A stretch of 64,000 nt of DNA from Zunongwangia profunda SM-A87 (GTDB lineage: Bacteria > Bacteroidota > Bacteroidia > Flavobacteriales > Flavobacteriaceae), in assembly GCF_000023465.1 (NCBI RefSeq), contig NC_014041.1, positions 2,176,001-2,240,000 of the forward strand, written 5' to 3'. The notes beneath the pieces are model-generated. The model was not told the DNA's origin. It ran no database searches and worked only from the letters and a program-made list of their open reading frames with translations. Position numbers and translations under genes: made by a program. Of the stretch, positions 1 through 9,231 are shown one piece after another. How positions within the stretch are numbered: position 1 is the stretch's first letter; each line of letters begins with the position of its first letter.

Positions 1-421
1 GTAAATTTTCGGTTTTTTCCAAGGGAAAAAATTTAGATTAACTATCCCTTTAAGATGGTTCGGCTAAAATATAGAAAACTTTAAAGCTGAGTAATTATTG
101 TGTTATAAATTTAATGCGTAGCCATGCTTGTCACATCGTATCCGCTGGTAGAATTAAGCCCGGAACCTATTATTATGTTCAATTATTTTTTGACTTAAGC
201 TTATAGGTTAATATTGAGTGGTTTGGAGAAACAGTGAAGTTCTCTTTAGCAATAATCGAGATTAAGTTTTGCGGTCTCAAGAGCTATTGGGGATGCCTCA
301 AAAAGAAAAAAATTAATAAATAACATGGATCTGCCCATAAGGCAATTTACTTAAAATCATAAAAAACAACGAACGTACTACTGTGCTCATTACTTTATAT
401 AACTAATTTAGAAATTGCGGC
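1..421. other. Non-coding stretch at window edge
   Basis: No convincing gene, tRNA or strong hairpin was seen here. All frames are broken by stops and the sequence is AT-rich. It lies downstream of the minus-strand ABC exporter and may hold its 3' region plus the end of a neighbour outside the window. Confidence 0.5.
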
Positions 422-2251
422 TTAAGCGAAAGATTGCATTTCTACAAGCTTTTGGTACGTTCCTCTTTTGGCGAGCAGTTCTTCATGTTTTCCCTGTTCT
501 ACAATTTCCCCACGCTGCATAACGATAATATTATCAGCATTCTGAATAGTGCTTAATCGGTGCGCAATCACTATGGACGTTCGATTACGCATCATATTTT
601 CTAAGGCTTGCTGTACTAATTTTTCACTTTCTGTATCTAAAGCAGAGGTTGCTTCGTCCAGAATCATGATCGGCGGGTTTTTAAGTACCGCTCTGGCAAT
701 CGAAAGACGTTGTTTTTGCCCACCACTTAATTTGTTTCCGGAATCACCAATATTGGCATCTAAGCCTTCGGGCATTTGCGAAATAAATTCCCAGGCATTG
801 GCAATTTTTAATGCTGCGATAATTTCTTCTTCGGTAGCATCATCTTTTCCTAAGGCTATATTATTGCGAATGCTGTCGTTAAATAGAATAGAATCCTGAG
901 TAACTAATCCCATTAAGTTTCGCAAGGAGTGCTTGGAAATTTCACGAATATCGGTACCGTCAATTTTAATATGTCCCTGGTTAACATCGTAAAAACGGGT
1001 AATTAGATTGGCGATAGTCGATTTTCCACTACCAGATTGTCCTACAAGGGCTATAGTTTGTCCTTTAGGAACACTCATGCTAAAGTTCTTTAGTACTCGC
1101 TCTTTTTCATATTTAAAATCGATATTTTCAACTTCAATTTTGGTGTCGAAACTTACTTTATTAATAGCATCAGGTGCATCTTTTAAAGTAGTTTCTGTTT
1201 CGATGATTTCTAAAATACGTTCAGAACTTGCATTTCCTCGTTGTACGCTATAAGTTGCTTTTGAAATTGCTTTTGCCGGTGTAAGAATGTTATAGGTTAA
1301 TACCAGAAAACCTATAAAAGTAGCCGCATCCATGGTATTGTCTATCAAAACCATGTTTCCGCCAAACCAAAGCACGATTGTAATGACTAAAACTCCTAAA
1401 AACTCACTCATAGGAGAAGCCAGGTTTTGGCGGTGTAATAAAGTATTTAACGTACGGTTTAACCTGCCGGTGCTTGACTGAAATTTGTCTCTAAACTTGC
1501 CTTCTGCATTAAAACCTTTGATAATTTTTAAACTCGACAGGGTTTCTTCAACAACCGATAAAAAGTAGGCATTTTCCTGCTGCGCAATAGTCGATTTCGC
1601 TTTCAGTTTTTTTCCGATAGAAGAAATGATTAAACCAGAAATCGGTAAGAAAATAAGTACAAATATGGTAAGTTTCCAGCTTAAGGCTAACATTCCTACT
1701 AGAGTAAATAGTAATGTTAAAGGTTCTTTTACGAACATTTCTAACATACTAAGAAATGAAGATTGAATTTCCTGTACATCGCTGGTAATTCTTGAGATAA
1801 TATCTCCTTTACGTTTTTCAGAAAAGTAGGAAACGGGTAATTCTACAATTTTATCATATATCTTATCGCGTATATCTTTAAGCATTCCGTTTCTTAAAGT
1901 AGCGATAAAATACATGGCTAGATAATTAAACAGGTTTTTTACAAAAAACAGGATAATTATTACAATACAGATAGTAATAAGGGCAGAGATCTGCCCATAT
2001 TCTTCTATCCGTTGATTTAAAAAAAAGTTCGCGTACTGCTCAGCAAAATCTTTTAGGCTTCTCCATTCGCCATTCCACACTGGTTGTGTAGTAATAGGTT
2101 TATTTACCTGAAATAGCACCTGTAGCATCGGTATAAATGCCAGGAATGATAAGGTGCTAAAAAGGGCATAAAAAACATTGCTAATAATATTCAATATTGC
2201 GTAGCGTTTGTAGGGCTTTGCAAATTGAAGAACTTTTTTTAAGTAACTCAT
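422..2251 (-). CDS. ABC exporter, fused permease and ATPase (MsbA-like)
   Basis: This is a 609-residue half-transporter of the inner membrane, working as a dimer to export a lipid, drug or peptide. The N-terminal half (about 15-335) is a six-helix exporter domain. The C-terminal ATPase shows Walker A GQSGSGKST near residue 400, the signature LSGGQKQR near 500, Walker B ILDEATSALD near 525 and the switch His in IVIAHRLS. The fused layout and length match MsbA/LmrA-type exporters. It lies 15 bases downstream of the phosphohexomutase on the same strand, so they are probably cotranscribed. The substrate cannot be read from sequence; MsbA-like lipid flipping is one option and multidrug export another. 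Confidence 0.9.
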   Translation of the reverse strand: MSYLKKVLQFAKPYKRYAILNIISNVFYALFSTLSFLAFIPMLQVLFQVNKPITTQPVWNGEWRSLKDFAEQYANFFLNQRIEEYGQISALITICIVIIILFFVKNLFNYLAMYFIATLRNGMLKDIRDKIYDKIVELPVSYFSEKRKGDIISRITSDVQEIQSSFLSMLEMFVKEPLTLLFTLVGMLALSWKLTIFVLIFLPISGLIISSIGKKLKAKSTIAQQENAYFLSVVEETLSSLKIIKGFNAEGKFRDKFQSSTGRLNRTLNTLLHRQNLASPMSEFLGVLVITIVLWFGGNMVLIDNTMDAATFIGFLVLTYNILTPAKAISKATYSVQRGNASSERILEIIETETTLKDAPDAINKVSFDTKIEVENIDFKYEKERVLKNFSMSVPKGQTIALVGQSGSGKSTIANLITRFYDVNQGHIKIDGTDIREISKHSLRNLMGLVTQDSILFNDSIRNNIALGKDDATEEEIIAALKIANAWEFISQMPEGLDANIGDSGNKLSGGQKQRLSIARAVLKNPPIMILDEATSALDTESEKLVQQALENMMRNRTSIVIAHRLSTIQNADNIIVMQRGEIVEQGKHEELLAKRGTYQKLVEMQSFA

Positions 2252-2266
2252 ATAATAACTAAGGCC

Positions 2267-3997
2267 TTAACCTAATTGCAGTTCAGCTTTGATCCGGCTG
2301 ATTTTCTCTTTTAATTCTTTATTCTTTTCTTCAAAATCACTCACGCTATCTAAAGAAGTATTTACACTGAAGTAGAATTTGATCTTAGGCTCAGTTCCAC
2401 TTGGGCGAGCTGCGATCTTTGTTCCGTCTTCAGTATAGTAAATAAGTACATTAGATTTTGGAATGGTAATTTCTGTTTCCGTATGGTCATTTTGGTTTTT
2501 AGCGATAGAAGATTGATAATCCTCAACGAGCACCACTTTTTCACCATCTATGGTTTCCCATGGCTTCTCTCTAAGATCGATAAGCATTTGCTTAATTTCC
2601 TGCTCCCCTTCAATTCCTTTTTTAACCAAAGAAATCAATTCTTCTTTATATAAACCGTAAGTGGTATAAAGTTCTAATAGTTTTTCGTAGAAAGAACTTC
2701 CCTGAGCTTTTAAGAATGCTGAAATTTCACAAGCCAACAGGGTAGAGGTTACGGCATCTTTATCGCGAACAAAGTCGCCCACCATATAACCAAAGCTTTC
2801 TTCACCACCACCTATAAAATCTAGTTCTGGATGATCTTTGATTAGTTTAGCGATCCATTTAAATCCGGTTAACACCTCTTTATATTCAACTCCGTATGCT
2901 TCAGAAAGGTTTTTAAGCATTGGTGTAGAGACGATGGTAGAAGCGATAAACTCGTTTCCCTCTATTTTATCGGCTTTCTTCCATTGCTCTAAAAGGAACC
3001 AGGTCATTACCACCATGGTTTGGTTTCCGTTTAAAAGCTCTAATTTGTTTTCACTGTTTCTAACCGCAATTCCTAATCGATCACAATCAGGATCTGTACC
3101 TATCACGATATCGGCACCTTTTTCTTCAGCAATATCAAGGGCCATTTTTAGAGCTTCCGGTTCTTCAGGATTTGGAGATTTTACCGTTGGGAAATTACCA
3201 TCTGGTTCGCGTTGCTCTTCAACGATAGTTACATTGGTAAATCCGGCTTTTTCTAATACCGGCGGAACCATGGTTATCGAAGTACCGTGTAAAGAAGTGA
3301 AAACAATACCTAAATCGGCTTTTGCTTCTGCTGAAGTGTCAAAGCTTCCGTTCTTTACTGAGGCGTTGATAAATTTTTCATCAACCTCTTTATCTATTTT
3401 ATGAATTAGATCGGTATTCGCGTCAAAATTAATTGCTTCATACTCTAATCCGTTAATTTCTTCAACCAAAGCTTTGTCTTGTGGTGGTACTAACTGGCCA
3501 CCGTCCTGCCAGTATACTTTGTAACCATTGTATTCTGGTGGGTTGTGGCTGGCGGTTAAAACAATTCCGCAGTGACAATCAAGATCTTTTACCGCAAAAG
3601 AAAGTTCTGGAGTGGGTCGTAAGTCTGAAAATAAAAATACTTCAATATCATTAGCTGAAAATACATCAGCAACCACCTGTGCCAGTTCTTTACTGTTGTT
3701 TCTGCAATCATAAGCAATTGCAACTTTTAAAGCTTCTCCTGAAAATTCTCTTTTTAGGAAGTTGGAAAGTCCCTGTGTATTTTTACCCAAGGTATATTTG
3801 TTGATTCGGTTGGTGCCCACACCCATCACTCCGCGCATTCCACCTGTACCGAAAGCCGCATTTTTATAGAAACTATCTTCTAGTTCAGACGGATCATTTT
3901 CTATAAGATTGTTGATTTCTTTTTTAGTTTCTTCATCAAAAACATCGGTAAGCCATGATTGGGCCTTCGCTAAAATTTCAGGTTTAGGTTGTGACAT
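2267..3997 (-). CDS. Phosphoglucomutase/phosphomannomutase
   Basis: This cytosolic alpha-D-phosphohexomutase interconverts hexose 1- and 6-phosphates, feeding sugar nucleotide and glycogen pathways. All four family motifs are visible: the phosphoserine loop TASHNP near residue 149, the magnesium site DPDCDR near 304, the sugar-specificity loop GGGEESFG near 400, and the phosphate-binding RPSGTEPK near 527. The length of 576 residues fits the long PgcA-like branch found in Firmicutes and Bacteroidota. It starts with ATG and sits between a glycosyltransferase upstream and an ABC exporter downstream on the same strand, in line with a role in envelope sugar supply. Glucose versus mannose preference is not decided by the motifs. 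Confidence 0.93.
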   Translation of the reverse strand: MSQPKPEILAKAQSWLTDVFDEETKKEINNLIENDPSELEDSFYKNAAFGTGGMRGVMGVGTNRINKYTLGKNTQGLSNFLKREFSGEALKVAIAYDCRNNSKELAQVVADVFSANDIEVFLFSDLRPTPELSFAVKDLDCHCGIVLTASHNPPEYNGYKVYWQDGGQLVPPQDKALVEEINGLEYEAINFDANTDLIHKIDKEVDEKFINASVKNGSFDTSAEAKADLGIVFTSLHGTSITMVPPVLEKAGFTNVTIVEEQREPDGNFPTVKSPNPEEPEALKMALDIAEEKGADIVIGTDPDCDRLGIAVRNSENKLELLNGNQTMVVMTWFLLEQWKKADKIEGNEFIASTIVSTPMLKNLSEAYGVEYKEVLTGFKWIAKLIKDHPELDFIGGGEESFGYMVGDFVRDKDAVTSTLLACEISAFLKAQGSSFYEKLLELYTTYGLYKEELISLVKKGIEGEQEIKQMLIDLREKPWETIDGEKVVLVEDYQSSIAKNQNDHTETEITIPKSNVLIYYTEDGTKIAARPSGTEPKIKFYFSVNTSLDSVSDFEEKNKELKEKISRIKAELQLG

Positions 3998-4064
3998 AAT
4001 TTTGGTTTTAGTTTAGTAGTTCACACAAAATAGAATTCAAAAATACTATTTTCTATATTTAAAC

Positions 4065-5024
4065 TTAATAATTCTCTGTAGTTTTAGTAATAAGATAACG
4101 TTCTTTATCCCGTTTACTTCGTAAGATTAATTCTCCAACAAATCCTGCAAGAAAAAGTTGAGAGCCTATAATCATCACAGTGAGTGCAATGTAGAACCAT
4201 GGATTTAGGGCGACTAAAATATTAGGCTCGTTATGGTACATTTTAAAAAGTTTGGAAAAGCCTACAAATCCCGCCGTAAAAAAACCAATGATAAACATTA
4301 AAACGCCCAAAGATCCAAATAAATGCATGGGTCTTCGTCCAAATTTAGATAAAAACCAAATAGTTAATAAGTCTAGAAATCCAAAAATAAAGCGCTCTGG
4401 TCCAAATTTAGTTTTCCCGTATTTTCTGGCCTGGTGTTTAACCTCTTTTTCGGTAATTCTATAAAATCCGGCGTTTTTTGCCAAAACCGGGATATAACGG
4501 TGCATTTCTCCATACACATCTATATTCTTTACCACGGCTTTGGTATAGGCTTTTAAACCACAGTTAAAATCGTGCAATTTTAATCCTGATGTTTTTCTTG
4601 CCGCAGCATTAAATAATTTTGATGGTAAGTTTTTGGCTATTACCGAGTCGTACCGTTTCTTTTTCCACCCAGAAACCAATTGATATTGTTCGTGGGTGAT
4701 CATTTTGTATAATTCGGGGATTTCATCAGGATTGTCCTGAAGGTCGGCATCCATGGTAATTACCACATCACCTTCTGCTTTTAAAAAGCCGGCATGTAGT
4801 GCCTGAGATTTGCCGTAATTACGATTAAATTTTATGCCTTTAACCGCTTTATCCTTATCGGCAATAGCGGCGATCGTGTTCCAGGAACCATCGGTACTCC
4901 CATCATCGATAAAAATGATCTCGTAAGAAAAGGAATTGGATCGCATAACTTTTGCGATCCAATGATATAATTCTGCTAAAGATTGTTCTTCGTTAAGAAG
5001 AGGTATAACTACGGAAATCTGCAT
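4065..5024 (-). CDS. Glycosyltransferase family 2, membrane-anchored (DPM1/ArnC-like)
   Basis: The N-terminal 220 residues form a GT-A fold of family GT2, with the nucleotide-binding DDGSTDGS near residue 40 and the metal-binding MDADLQD near 93. Two hydrophobic segments follow (about 232-258 and 275-300), the arrangement of polyprenyl-phosphate sugar transferases such as DPM1, GtrB and ArnC. It likely moves a sugar from a nucleotide donor to undecaprenyl phosphate at the cytosolic face of the inner membrane. The DUF4199 gene lies 6 bases upstream on the same strand, so the two are probably one operon. Donor sugar and final product are unknown. Confidence 0.9.
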   Translation of the reverse strand: MQISVVIPLLNEEQSLAELYHWIAKVMRSNSFSYEIIFIDDGSTDGSWNTIAAIADKDKAVKGIKFNRNYGKSQALHAGFLKAEGDVVITMDADLQDNPDEIPELYKMITHEQYQLVSGWKKKRYDSVIAKNLPSKLFNAAARKTSGLKLHDFNCGLKAYTKAVVKNIDVYGEMHRYIPVLAKNAGFYRITEKEVKHQARKYGKTKFGPERFIFGFLDLLTIWFLSKFGRRPMHLFGSLGVLMFIIGFFTAGFVGFSKLFKMYHNEPNILVALNPWFYIALTVMIIGSQLFLAGFVGELILRSKRDKERYLITKTTENY

Positions 5025-5030
5025 TAATTA

Positions 5031-5570
5031 TTAAATTGTTTGCGGATCTTTTTTTCTGAAAATCAGCGCTAAAATTAAACTGATAGCAGCCCAAAATGCT
5101 AATTGAAATATATAACTTTTAAGCTGATTTAGAAGTGTAAATTGATTACTCTCAAGTACTTCTGCAACAGCTTTTTCTATCTCAGCTTCGGGAAGACCAA
5201 ATCTTTCCATCATATTTCTACTCATTTCAGCAGTCAATTCGATAACTGTTTGAGCAGCTTCAGGATCGACAAAGTTAAAGATAATTATAGATACTATTGT
5301 ACTTATTAATAATCCAATTGCAATTGGAATAAAAGAAGCGATAAATGCATCTTTAAAGGGGAAGGCCGGATTTGCAACGGCTTTTCTTGTTTTAATTTCT
5401 GAAATGATTAGAAATATAATTATGATAATAAAATTAAAGACACCAAGGTACCAACTTGTAAAAAGCTTTAAATTAAATGTATAGGCTAAAATAGTAATTA
5501 GTGAGAGTATAATTCCTAAATAAATACCGAAAGGTGACGCAACCGATTTAACTGAAGTAGAGTTTTCCAT
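5031..5570 (-). CDS. DUF4199 family membrane protein
   Basis: A 179-residue integral membrane protein with four predicted hydrophobic helices (about 15-35, 40-57, 75-102 and 150-170) and a soluble loop at about 103-148. The pattern and the FPFKDAF segment after helix 2 match DUF4199, a family found mainly in Bacteroidota and often encoded immediately upstream of a DPM1-like glycosyltransferase, as here (6-base gap). No catalytic residues are evident. A helper role for the glycosyltransferase is inferred from gene order only. Confidence 0.85.
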   Translation of the reverse strand: MENSTSVKSVASPFGIYLGIILSLITILAYTFNLKLFTSWYLGVFNFIIIIIFLIISEIKTRKAVANPAFPFKDAFIASFIPIAIGLLISTIVSIIIFNFVDPEAAQTVIELTAEMSRNMMERFGLPEAEIEKAVAEVLESNQFTLLNQLKSYIFQLAFWAAISLILALIFRKKDPQTI

Positions 5571-5661
5571 TTTTTTGATTAATTTTGTTGTTTATCGGTT
5601 AGTAAGCAAATATAGTAAAACGTTACATAGCGGATAAATAAAAAAATATTTTTAATTGTTA

Positions 5662-5691
5662 TTGGATTAATCAATAAAATGTTTAAATTTG
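5662..5691 (+). promoter_or_regulatory. Promoter of rpmE2 (Bacteroidota type)
   Basis: A -7 box TAAATTTG at 5684-5691 matches the Bacteroidota consensus TAnnTTTG, with TTG at 5662-5664 exactly 19 bases upstream as the -33 element. It lies about 27 bases before the L31 start codon. Confidence 0.65.
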
Positions 5692-5718
5692 CAGCCTGAA
5701 AATTAAAAGATCAAAGCG

Positions 5719-5976
5719 ATGAAGCAAGGAATCCATCCGGAAAATTATAGATTGGTAGCATTTAAAGATATGTCTAACGACGATGTATTCATTACAAAAT
5801 CTACCGCAAAGACAAGAGAAACTATTGAAGTAGAAGGTACTGAATATCCATTGATCAAATTGGAGATCTCCAGAACTTCTCATCCATACTATACCGGGCA
5901 GACTAAGCTTGTGGATAGTGCTGGTAGAATTGATAAATTCAAGAACAAATATGCTAAATTCAAGAAGAAGAAATAA
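5719..5976 (+). CDS. rpmE2: 50S ribosomal protein L31, type B
   Basis: An 85-residue basic ribosomal protein of the large subunit. The N-terminus [10 protein letters not shown], the central [11 protein letters not shown] and the lysine-rich tail [12 protein letters not shown] are diagnostic of L31. Length above 80 and the absence of the CxxC zinc pair identify the type B (zinc-independent) form. It is a single-gene unit with a clear TAnnTTTG promoter upstream and a strong hairpin terminator just after the stop codon. Confidence 0.97.
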   Translation: MKQGIHPENYRLVAFKDMSNDDVFITKSTAKTRETIEVEGTEYPLIKLEISRTSHPYYTGQTKLVDSAGRIDKFKNKYAKFKKKK

Positions 5977-6004
5977 TTCTTCTGGATTTTAGATTATAAT
6001 ATAT

Positions 6005-6031
6005 AAAGGCTGCTTTTTGCAGCCTTTTTTG
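6005..6031 (+). terminator. Rho-independent terminator of rpmE2
   Basis: A perfect 9-bp stem AAAGGCTGC/GCAGCCTTT with a five-T loop is followed by a T run. It lies about 30 bases after the L31 stop codon. Confidence 0.9.
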
Positions 6032-6116
6032 TTTGTGTATTTTTTAAATTGATTTTAACTTCATTTTCTTTAAACTTATCCAATTCCCTTTAACTTTATA
6101 AAAATTTTGTGCGGAA

Positions 6117-7289
6117 ATGAATTATATACTTTTTGATGGTTCGGTAAGAAAGCAGTTACTCCCTTTTACATTTACCCGGCCGGTAGCCGATATTAGGTTT
6201 GGAATATTGACCATGCGAGAGCGCTGGGAATATATTTTAGGCAATACGACTTCTACAATTACCGAGGATTATTTAAGTGAAAAGTGGCCGTTGGTAGAGT
6301 TTGAGGAAAATATTATGATTAATGCCGCCTATTTTCCTTCTTCAGCATTGATCGATCAGGTGATGAATTTAAAAAAGAATGAAGCAATCTTTGATGGAGA
6401 AGATATCGTTGCTTTTTATGCCGAAGAAGATCAGGAGGTAGATTTTGAAGTATTTAAGCAATTAGAAATTGCAGGCGAAGTGCTTAAGCTAGCGCATACC
6501 TGGGATATCTTTTCAAAAAACGATTTTGCCATTAATTTTGATTTTAAATTAATTACGGAAGATCGTGAATCTGAACCTATAAATTCTTCGAACTTTGTAA
6601 AAAATCCAGAGAACATTTTTATTGAAGAAGGAGCTGTAGTTGAAAATTGCTCTTTAAATGCGAGTACCGGCCCGATTTATATAGGAAAAGATGCTTTAGT
6701 GATGGAAGGTTGTTTTTTTCGTGGCCCTATAGCGATTGGTGAAGAAGCAGTCGTTAAAATGGGCGCTAAAATATATGGAGCAACAACCATAGGCCCCGGG
6801 AGTAGAGCAGGAGGCGAGATCAATAATTCAGTATTATTCCAAAACTCCAATAAAGGCCATGAAGGATATTTAGGAAATTCGGTACTTGGAGAATGGTGTA
6901 ATCTGGGAGCAGATACCAATAATTCAAATCTTAAAAATAATTATGCTGAAGTTCGCCTTTGGGATTACGAGACGGAGGGTTTTGCAAAAACCGGACTTCA
7001 ATTTTGTGGGTTGATGATGGGCGATCATAGTAAATGCGGAATCAATTCGATGTTTAATACCGGTACGGTGGTTGGAGTAAGTTGTAATATCTTTGGAACG
7101 GGATATCCACGAAATTTTGTGCCAAGTTTTAGTTGGGGTGGAAGTTCGGGAATGACTACCTACCAGACCAAAAAGGTTTTTGAAGTAGCCTGCCTTGTTT
7201 TAGAACGCCGTAAAATGGAATTTACCAAGGAAGATGAAGCAATTTTAGAACATGTCTTCGAAGAAACTTCTAAGTATCGTAGATATTAA
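6117..7289 (+). CDS. GlmU-like sugar nucleotidyltransferase family protein
   Basis: A 390-residue protein of the Bacteroidota 'GlmU family/putative sugar nucleotidyltransferase' type. The N-terminus (MNYILFDGSVRKQLLPFTFTR) resembles a degenerate nucleotidyltransferase domain in which the usual GxGTRxxP loop is replaced. The C-terminal half (about 165-340) has the hexapeptide repeats of a left-handed beta-helix, for example around IFIEEGAVVENC and GPIYIGKDALV. It may activate or acetylate a sugar phosphate for envelope synthesis, but the catalytic loop differs from true GlmU, so the exact reaction is unproven. It is monocistronic as far as seen. Confidence 0.82.
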   Translation: MNYILFDGSVRKQLLPFTFTRPVADIRFGILTMRERWEYILGNTTSTITEDYLSEKWPLVEFEENIMINAAYFPSSALIDQVMNLKKNEAIFDGEDIVAFYAEEDQEVDFEVFKQLEIAGEVLKLAHTWDIFSKNDFAINFDFKLITEDRESEPINSSNFVKNPENIFIEEGAVVENCSLNASTGPIYIGKDALVMEGCFFRGPIAIGEEAVVKMGAKIYGATTIGPGSRAGGEINNSVLFQNSNKGHEGYLGNSVLGEWCNLGADTNNSNLKNNYAEVRLWDYETEGFAKTGLQFCGLMMGDHSKCGINSMFNTGTVVGVSCNIFGTGYPRNFVPSFSWGGSSGMTTYQTKKVFEVACLVLERRKMEFTKEDEAILEHVFEETSKYRRY

Positions 7290-7368
7290 AATTAGATGTT
7301 AGATTGCTTCGCTTCTAGATATTAGAATTTTAATACCGAAATTTTTGAATATCAAAGATGCTTGAAGG

Positions 7369-7632
7369 TTAAAACATAAAATACCAGAAGATAGAAGTAA
7401 CAATAATCATAATTACAGCGGTAAGGGCGATAACTCTTTGCCGCTTTTTGTTATTTTCAGCTTTAATTCTTTGGCCCAGCCGATTTAATTCGGTAGCAGT
7501 AAGTTTATCCTGATCACTAAGTTTCCCAAGTTTAGATCCTGTTTTTTGGGCATAACGATCTAATTGAGAAGTTCTTTTTCTCCTGTTGTTACGCTGACTA
7601 ACAATGGCTGCTATGGCACTACCAAAACTCAT
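7369..7632 (-). CDS. Small protein with C-terminal membrane anchor
   Basis: The ATG at 7632 gives an 87-residue protein starting MSFGSAIAAIVSQRNNRRKR. An upstream in-frame start at 7671 would add 13 hydrophobic residues of poor quality and is less likely. The middle is strongly basic and polar and may form a coiled coil (about 20-60), and the last 22 residues form one hydrophobic helix ending WYFMF, so it looks tail-anchored in the inner membrane. No family was recognised. It follows the HipA-like/DUF3037 pair on the same strand after a gap of about 125 bases, and may or may not belong with them. Confidence 0.6.
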   Translation of the reverse strand: MSFGSAIAAIVSQRNNRRKRTSQLDRYAQKTGSKLGKLSDQDKLTATELNRLGQRIKAENNKKRQRVIALTAVIMIIVTSIFWYFMF

Positions 7633-7756
7633 ATTGTAAATATAGATATAAGAAAATAGAATCTGGAGCATAGATTTTTACTTACCATTAATTTTTAAGT
7701 AGGTAAAACCAAAGAAAATTTTGTCCAGTATTTATAGTTTTTAATCTTCTAGTCTC

Positions 7757-8140
7757 TTATAAAACCATTTCTTCAAATAAAGAGTTCAATGTTTTTTCTA
7801 AATCCTTGCTAAATCCTGGATGTGTCTGGGAGGTTTGTATCACAGAGCTGCGAGTGGCGGTTAACCATCTAAATCTAGAGGCAGCATCCATTTGCCCAAT
7901 GGGTCCGGCATCTTTTTCTCCTGCACAAATACGTTTAAAAGACTCTAAATTTTTTTCTATTTCTTCAGGATCACAATCTGGACATATTGCTTTTAATTTG
8001 TTTTTATCCAAATGATAGCGCATGTTGATAAAGCGGGTACTTTTCGAAAAAATGCCCACGCCAACATTTATAAATTCTTCCCGTTCCACTTTCGGGACGA
8101 TCCTAATTACGGCATACTCATATAAGTGATTCTCTTGCAT
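7757..8140 (-). CDS. DUF3037 protein, partner of HipA-like kinase
   Basis: A 127-residue soluble protein starting YEYAVIRIVPKVEREEFINVGVGIF, the hallmark opening of DUF3037. Its start codon lies inside the 3' end of the HipA-like gene (23-base overlap), so the two are translationally coupled. DUF3037 genes are commonly found directly beside HipA-like kinases of this short type, and a joint function is likely but uncharacterised. No catalytic motif was recognised. Confidence 0.85.
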   Translation of the reverse strand: MQENHLYEYAVIRIVPKVEREEFINVGVGIFSKSTRFINMRYHLDKNKLKAICPDCDPEEIEKNLESFKRICAGEKDAGPIGQMDAASRFRWLTATRSSVIQTSQTHPGFSKDLEKTLNSLFEEMVL

Positions 8141-8915
8141 CTTGCGCTTGTTTTGTGAAAATTTCAGAATGAGTTAATCGTATTTTTAAAAACTTAAGAT
8201 AAACTTCTCTAATCTCTGCAGGTGATTCATCGGCTCCTTCCCAAATTAACCAATCTTCAGGAATTAAATTAACGATGTCTTCTAAGACTTCTGGGGTAAG
8301 TTTTTTTTTGAGTTCGCTATTCGCTTTTTCCAATTCGCTTGCCTGGGGCAGTAATACATGATCTTTTATAAAAGCGAAGGATGTTTTTGCTGTTTTCTCC
8401 CAATTGATCCAGGAATGATGAAAGTATAATGAAGCACCGTGATCGATAAGCCAGAGTTCATTGTGCCAACTTAACATATTGGTGTTTCTAAACGTGCGAT
8501 CGATATTGGTTAAATAGGCATCTAACCATACGATTCTGGAGGCGGTTTCGGGATCAATTTCGGTAACTACAGGATCATAATTAATGGCTCCAGATAAAAA
8601 ATGAAGCCCTAGGTTTAAGCCCTGGCTTCCTTTTAGTAAATCCTGAATTTCTTCGTCACCTTCAGTTCTACCAAAAGCCTCGTCTAAATGAGCAAAAACA
8701 ATTTCAGGAACCTTAAAACCCAAAAAACGTGCGATTTCACCACCAATCAAATCGGCAATCAAAGCTTTACTGCCATGCCCGGCACCTCTAAATTTTATAA
8801 CGTATTTAAAATCATCGTCGGCATCGGCAAGCGCAGGTAAAGAACCACCTTCTCGCAATGGTGTGATGTATCGCATCACATTTACCCTTCGTAATTTAAA
8901 AGCATCATTGCTCAT
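8118..8915 (-). CDS. HipA-like kinase
   Basis: A 265-residue protein of the HipA-like kinase fold without the N-terminal subdomain of classical HipA. Visible motifs are FRGAGHGSKALIADLIGGEI near the N-terminus (nucleotide loop), WLDAYLTNIDR with catalytic Asp and Asn near residue 130, and the metal-binding LIDHGASL near 160. The ATG at 8915 was chosen over one at 8951 because a TATATTTG promoter box lies between them. There is no HipB-like DNA-binding antitoxin next to it; the coupled neighbour is a DUF3037 protein. It could phosphorylate a protein target, but whether it acts as a toxin is unknown. Confidence 0.82.
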   Translation of the reverse strand: MSNDAFKLRRVNVMRYITPLREGGSLPALADADDDFKYVIKFRGAGHGSKALIADLIGGEIARFLGFKVPEIVFAHLDEAFGRTEGDEEIQDLLKGSQGLNLGLHFLSGAINYDPVVTEIDPETASRIVWLDAYLTNIDRTFRNTNMLSWHNELWLIDHGASLYFHHSWINWEKTAKTSFAFIKDHVLLPQASELEKANSELKKKLTPEVLEDIVNLIPEDWLIWEGADESPAEIREVYLKFLKIRLTHSEIFTKQAQDARESLI

Positions 8916-8930
8916 CCCGTTTATTTTTAG

Positions 8931-8938
8931 CAAATATA
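8931..8938 (-). promoter_or_regulatory. -7 promoter box of the HipA-like/DUF3037 operon
   Basis: TATATTTG on the minus strand matches TAnnTTTG and lies 15 bases before the ATG at 8915. No good TTG was found at the -33 position. The box supports 8915 as the start codon. Confidence 0.5.
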
Positions 8939-9176
8939 AATCTTTATACATGCCGGAAAAACCAGGATTATTGAAAACTAGAAAACTTGTTATGTTTTTA
9001 AGTGCCTTGGCCTTTATGCTTAAATTATAGAATTTTGCATATTATTTTTTGAACTTTTCTACTACTATAGTTTGATTATTATCCTAATTGTTTAAAATCT
9101 GTGAGTAATATTTTAAGGGATTGATTTACAAAGACTAAAACAAGACAGCCAATTTTAGTAAACCAATTTTAGATAG

Positions 9177-9184
9177 TATATTTG
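9177..9184 (+). promoter_or_regulatory. -7 promoter box of mtaB
   Basis: TATATTTG followed by CACCCC matches the Bacteroidota -7 consensus and lies 47 bases before the mtaB start. The -33 element is weak. Confidence 0.5.
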
Positions 9185-9231
9185 CACCCCAAAATAAAGT
9201 AAAATGTGTTTTTGCTAAAAAGAGCAGGAAA

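Noticed and set aside
5683..5883. Minus-strand frame over the start of rpmE2
   Set aside because: It overlaps the strongly supported ribosomal gene and its promoter and has no protein-like pattern.
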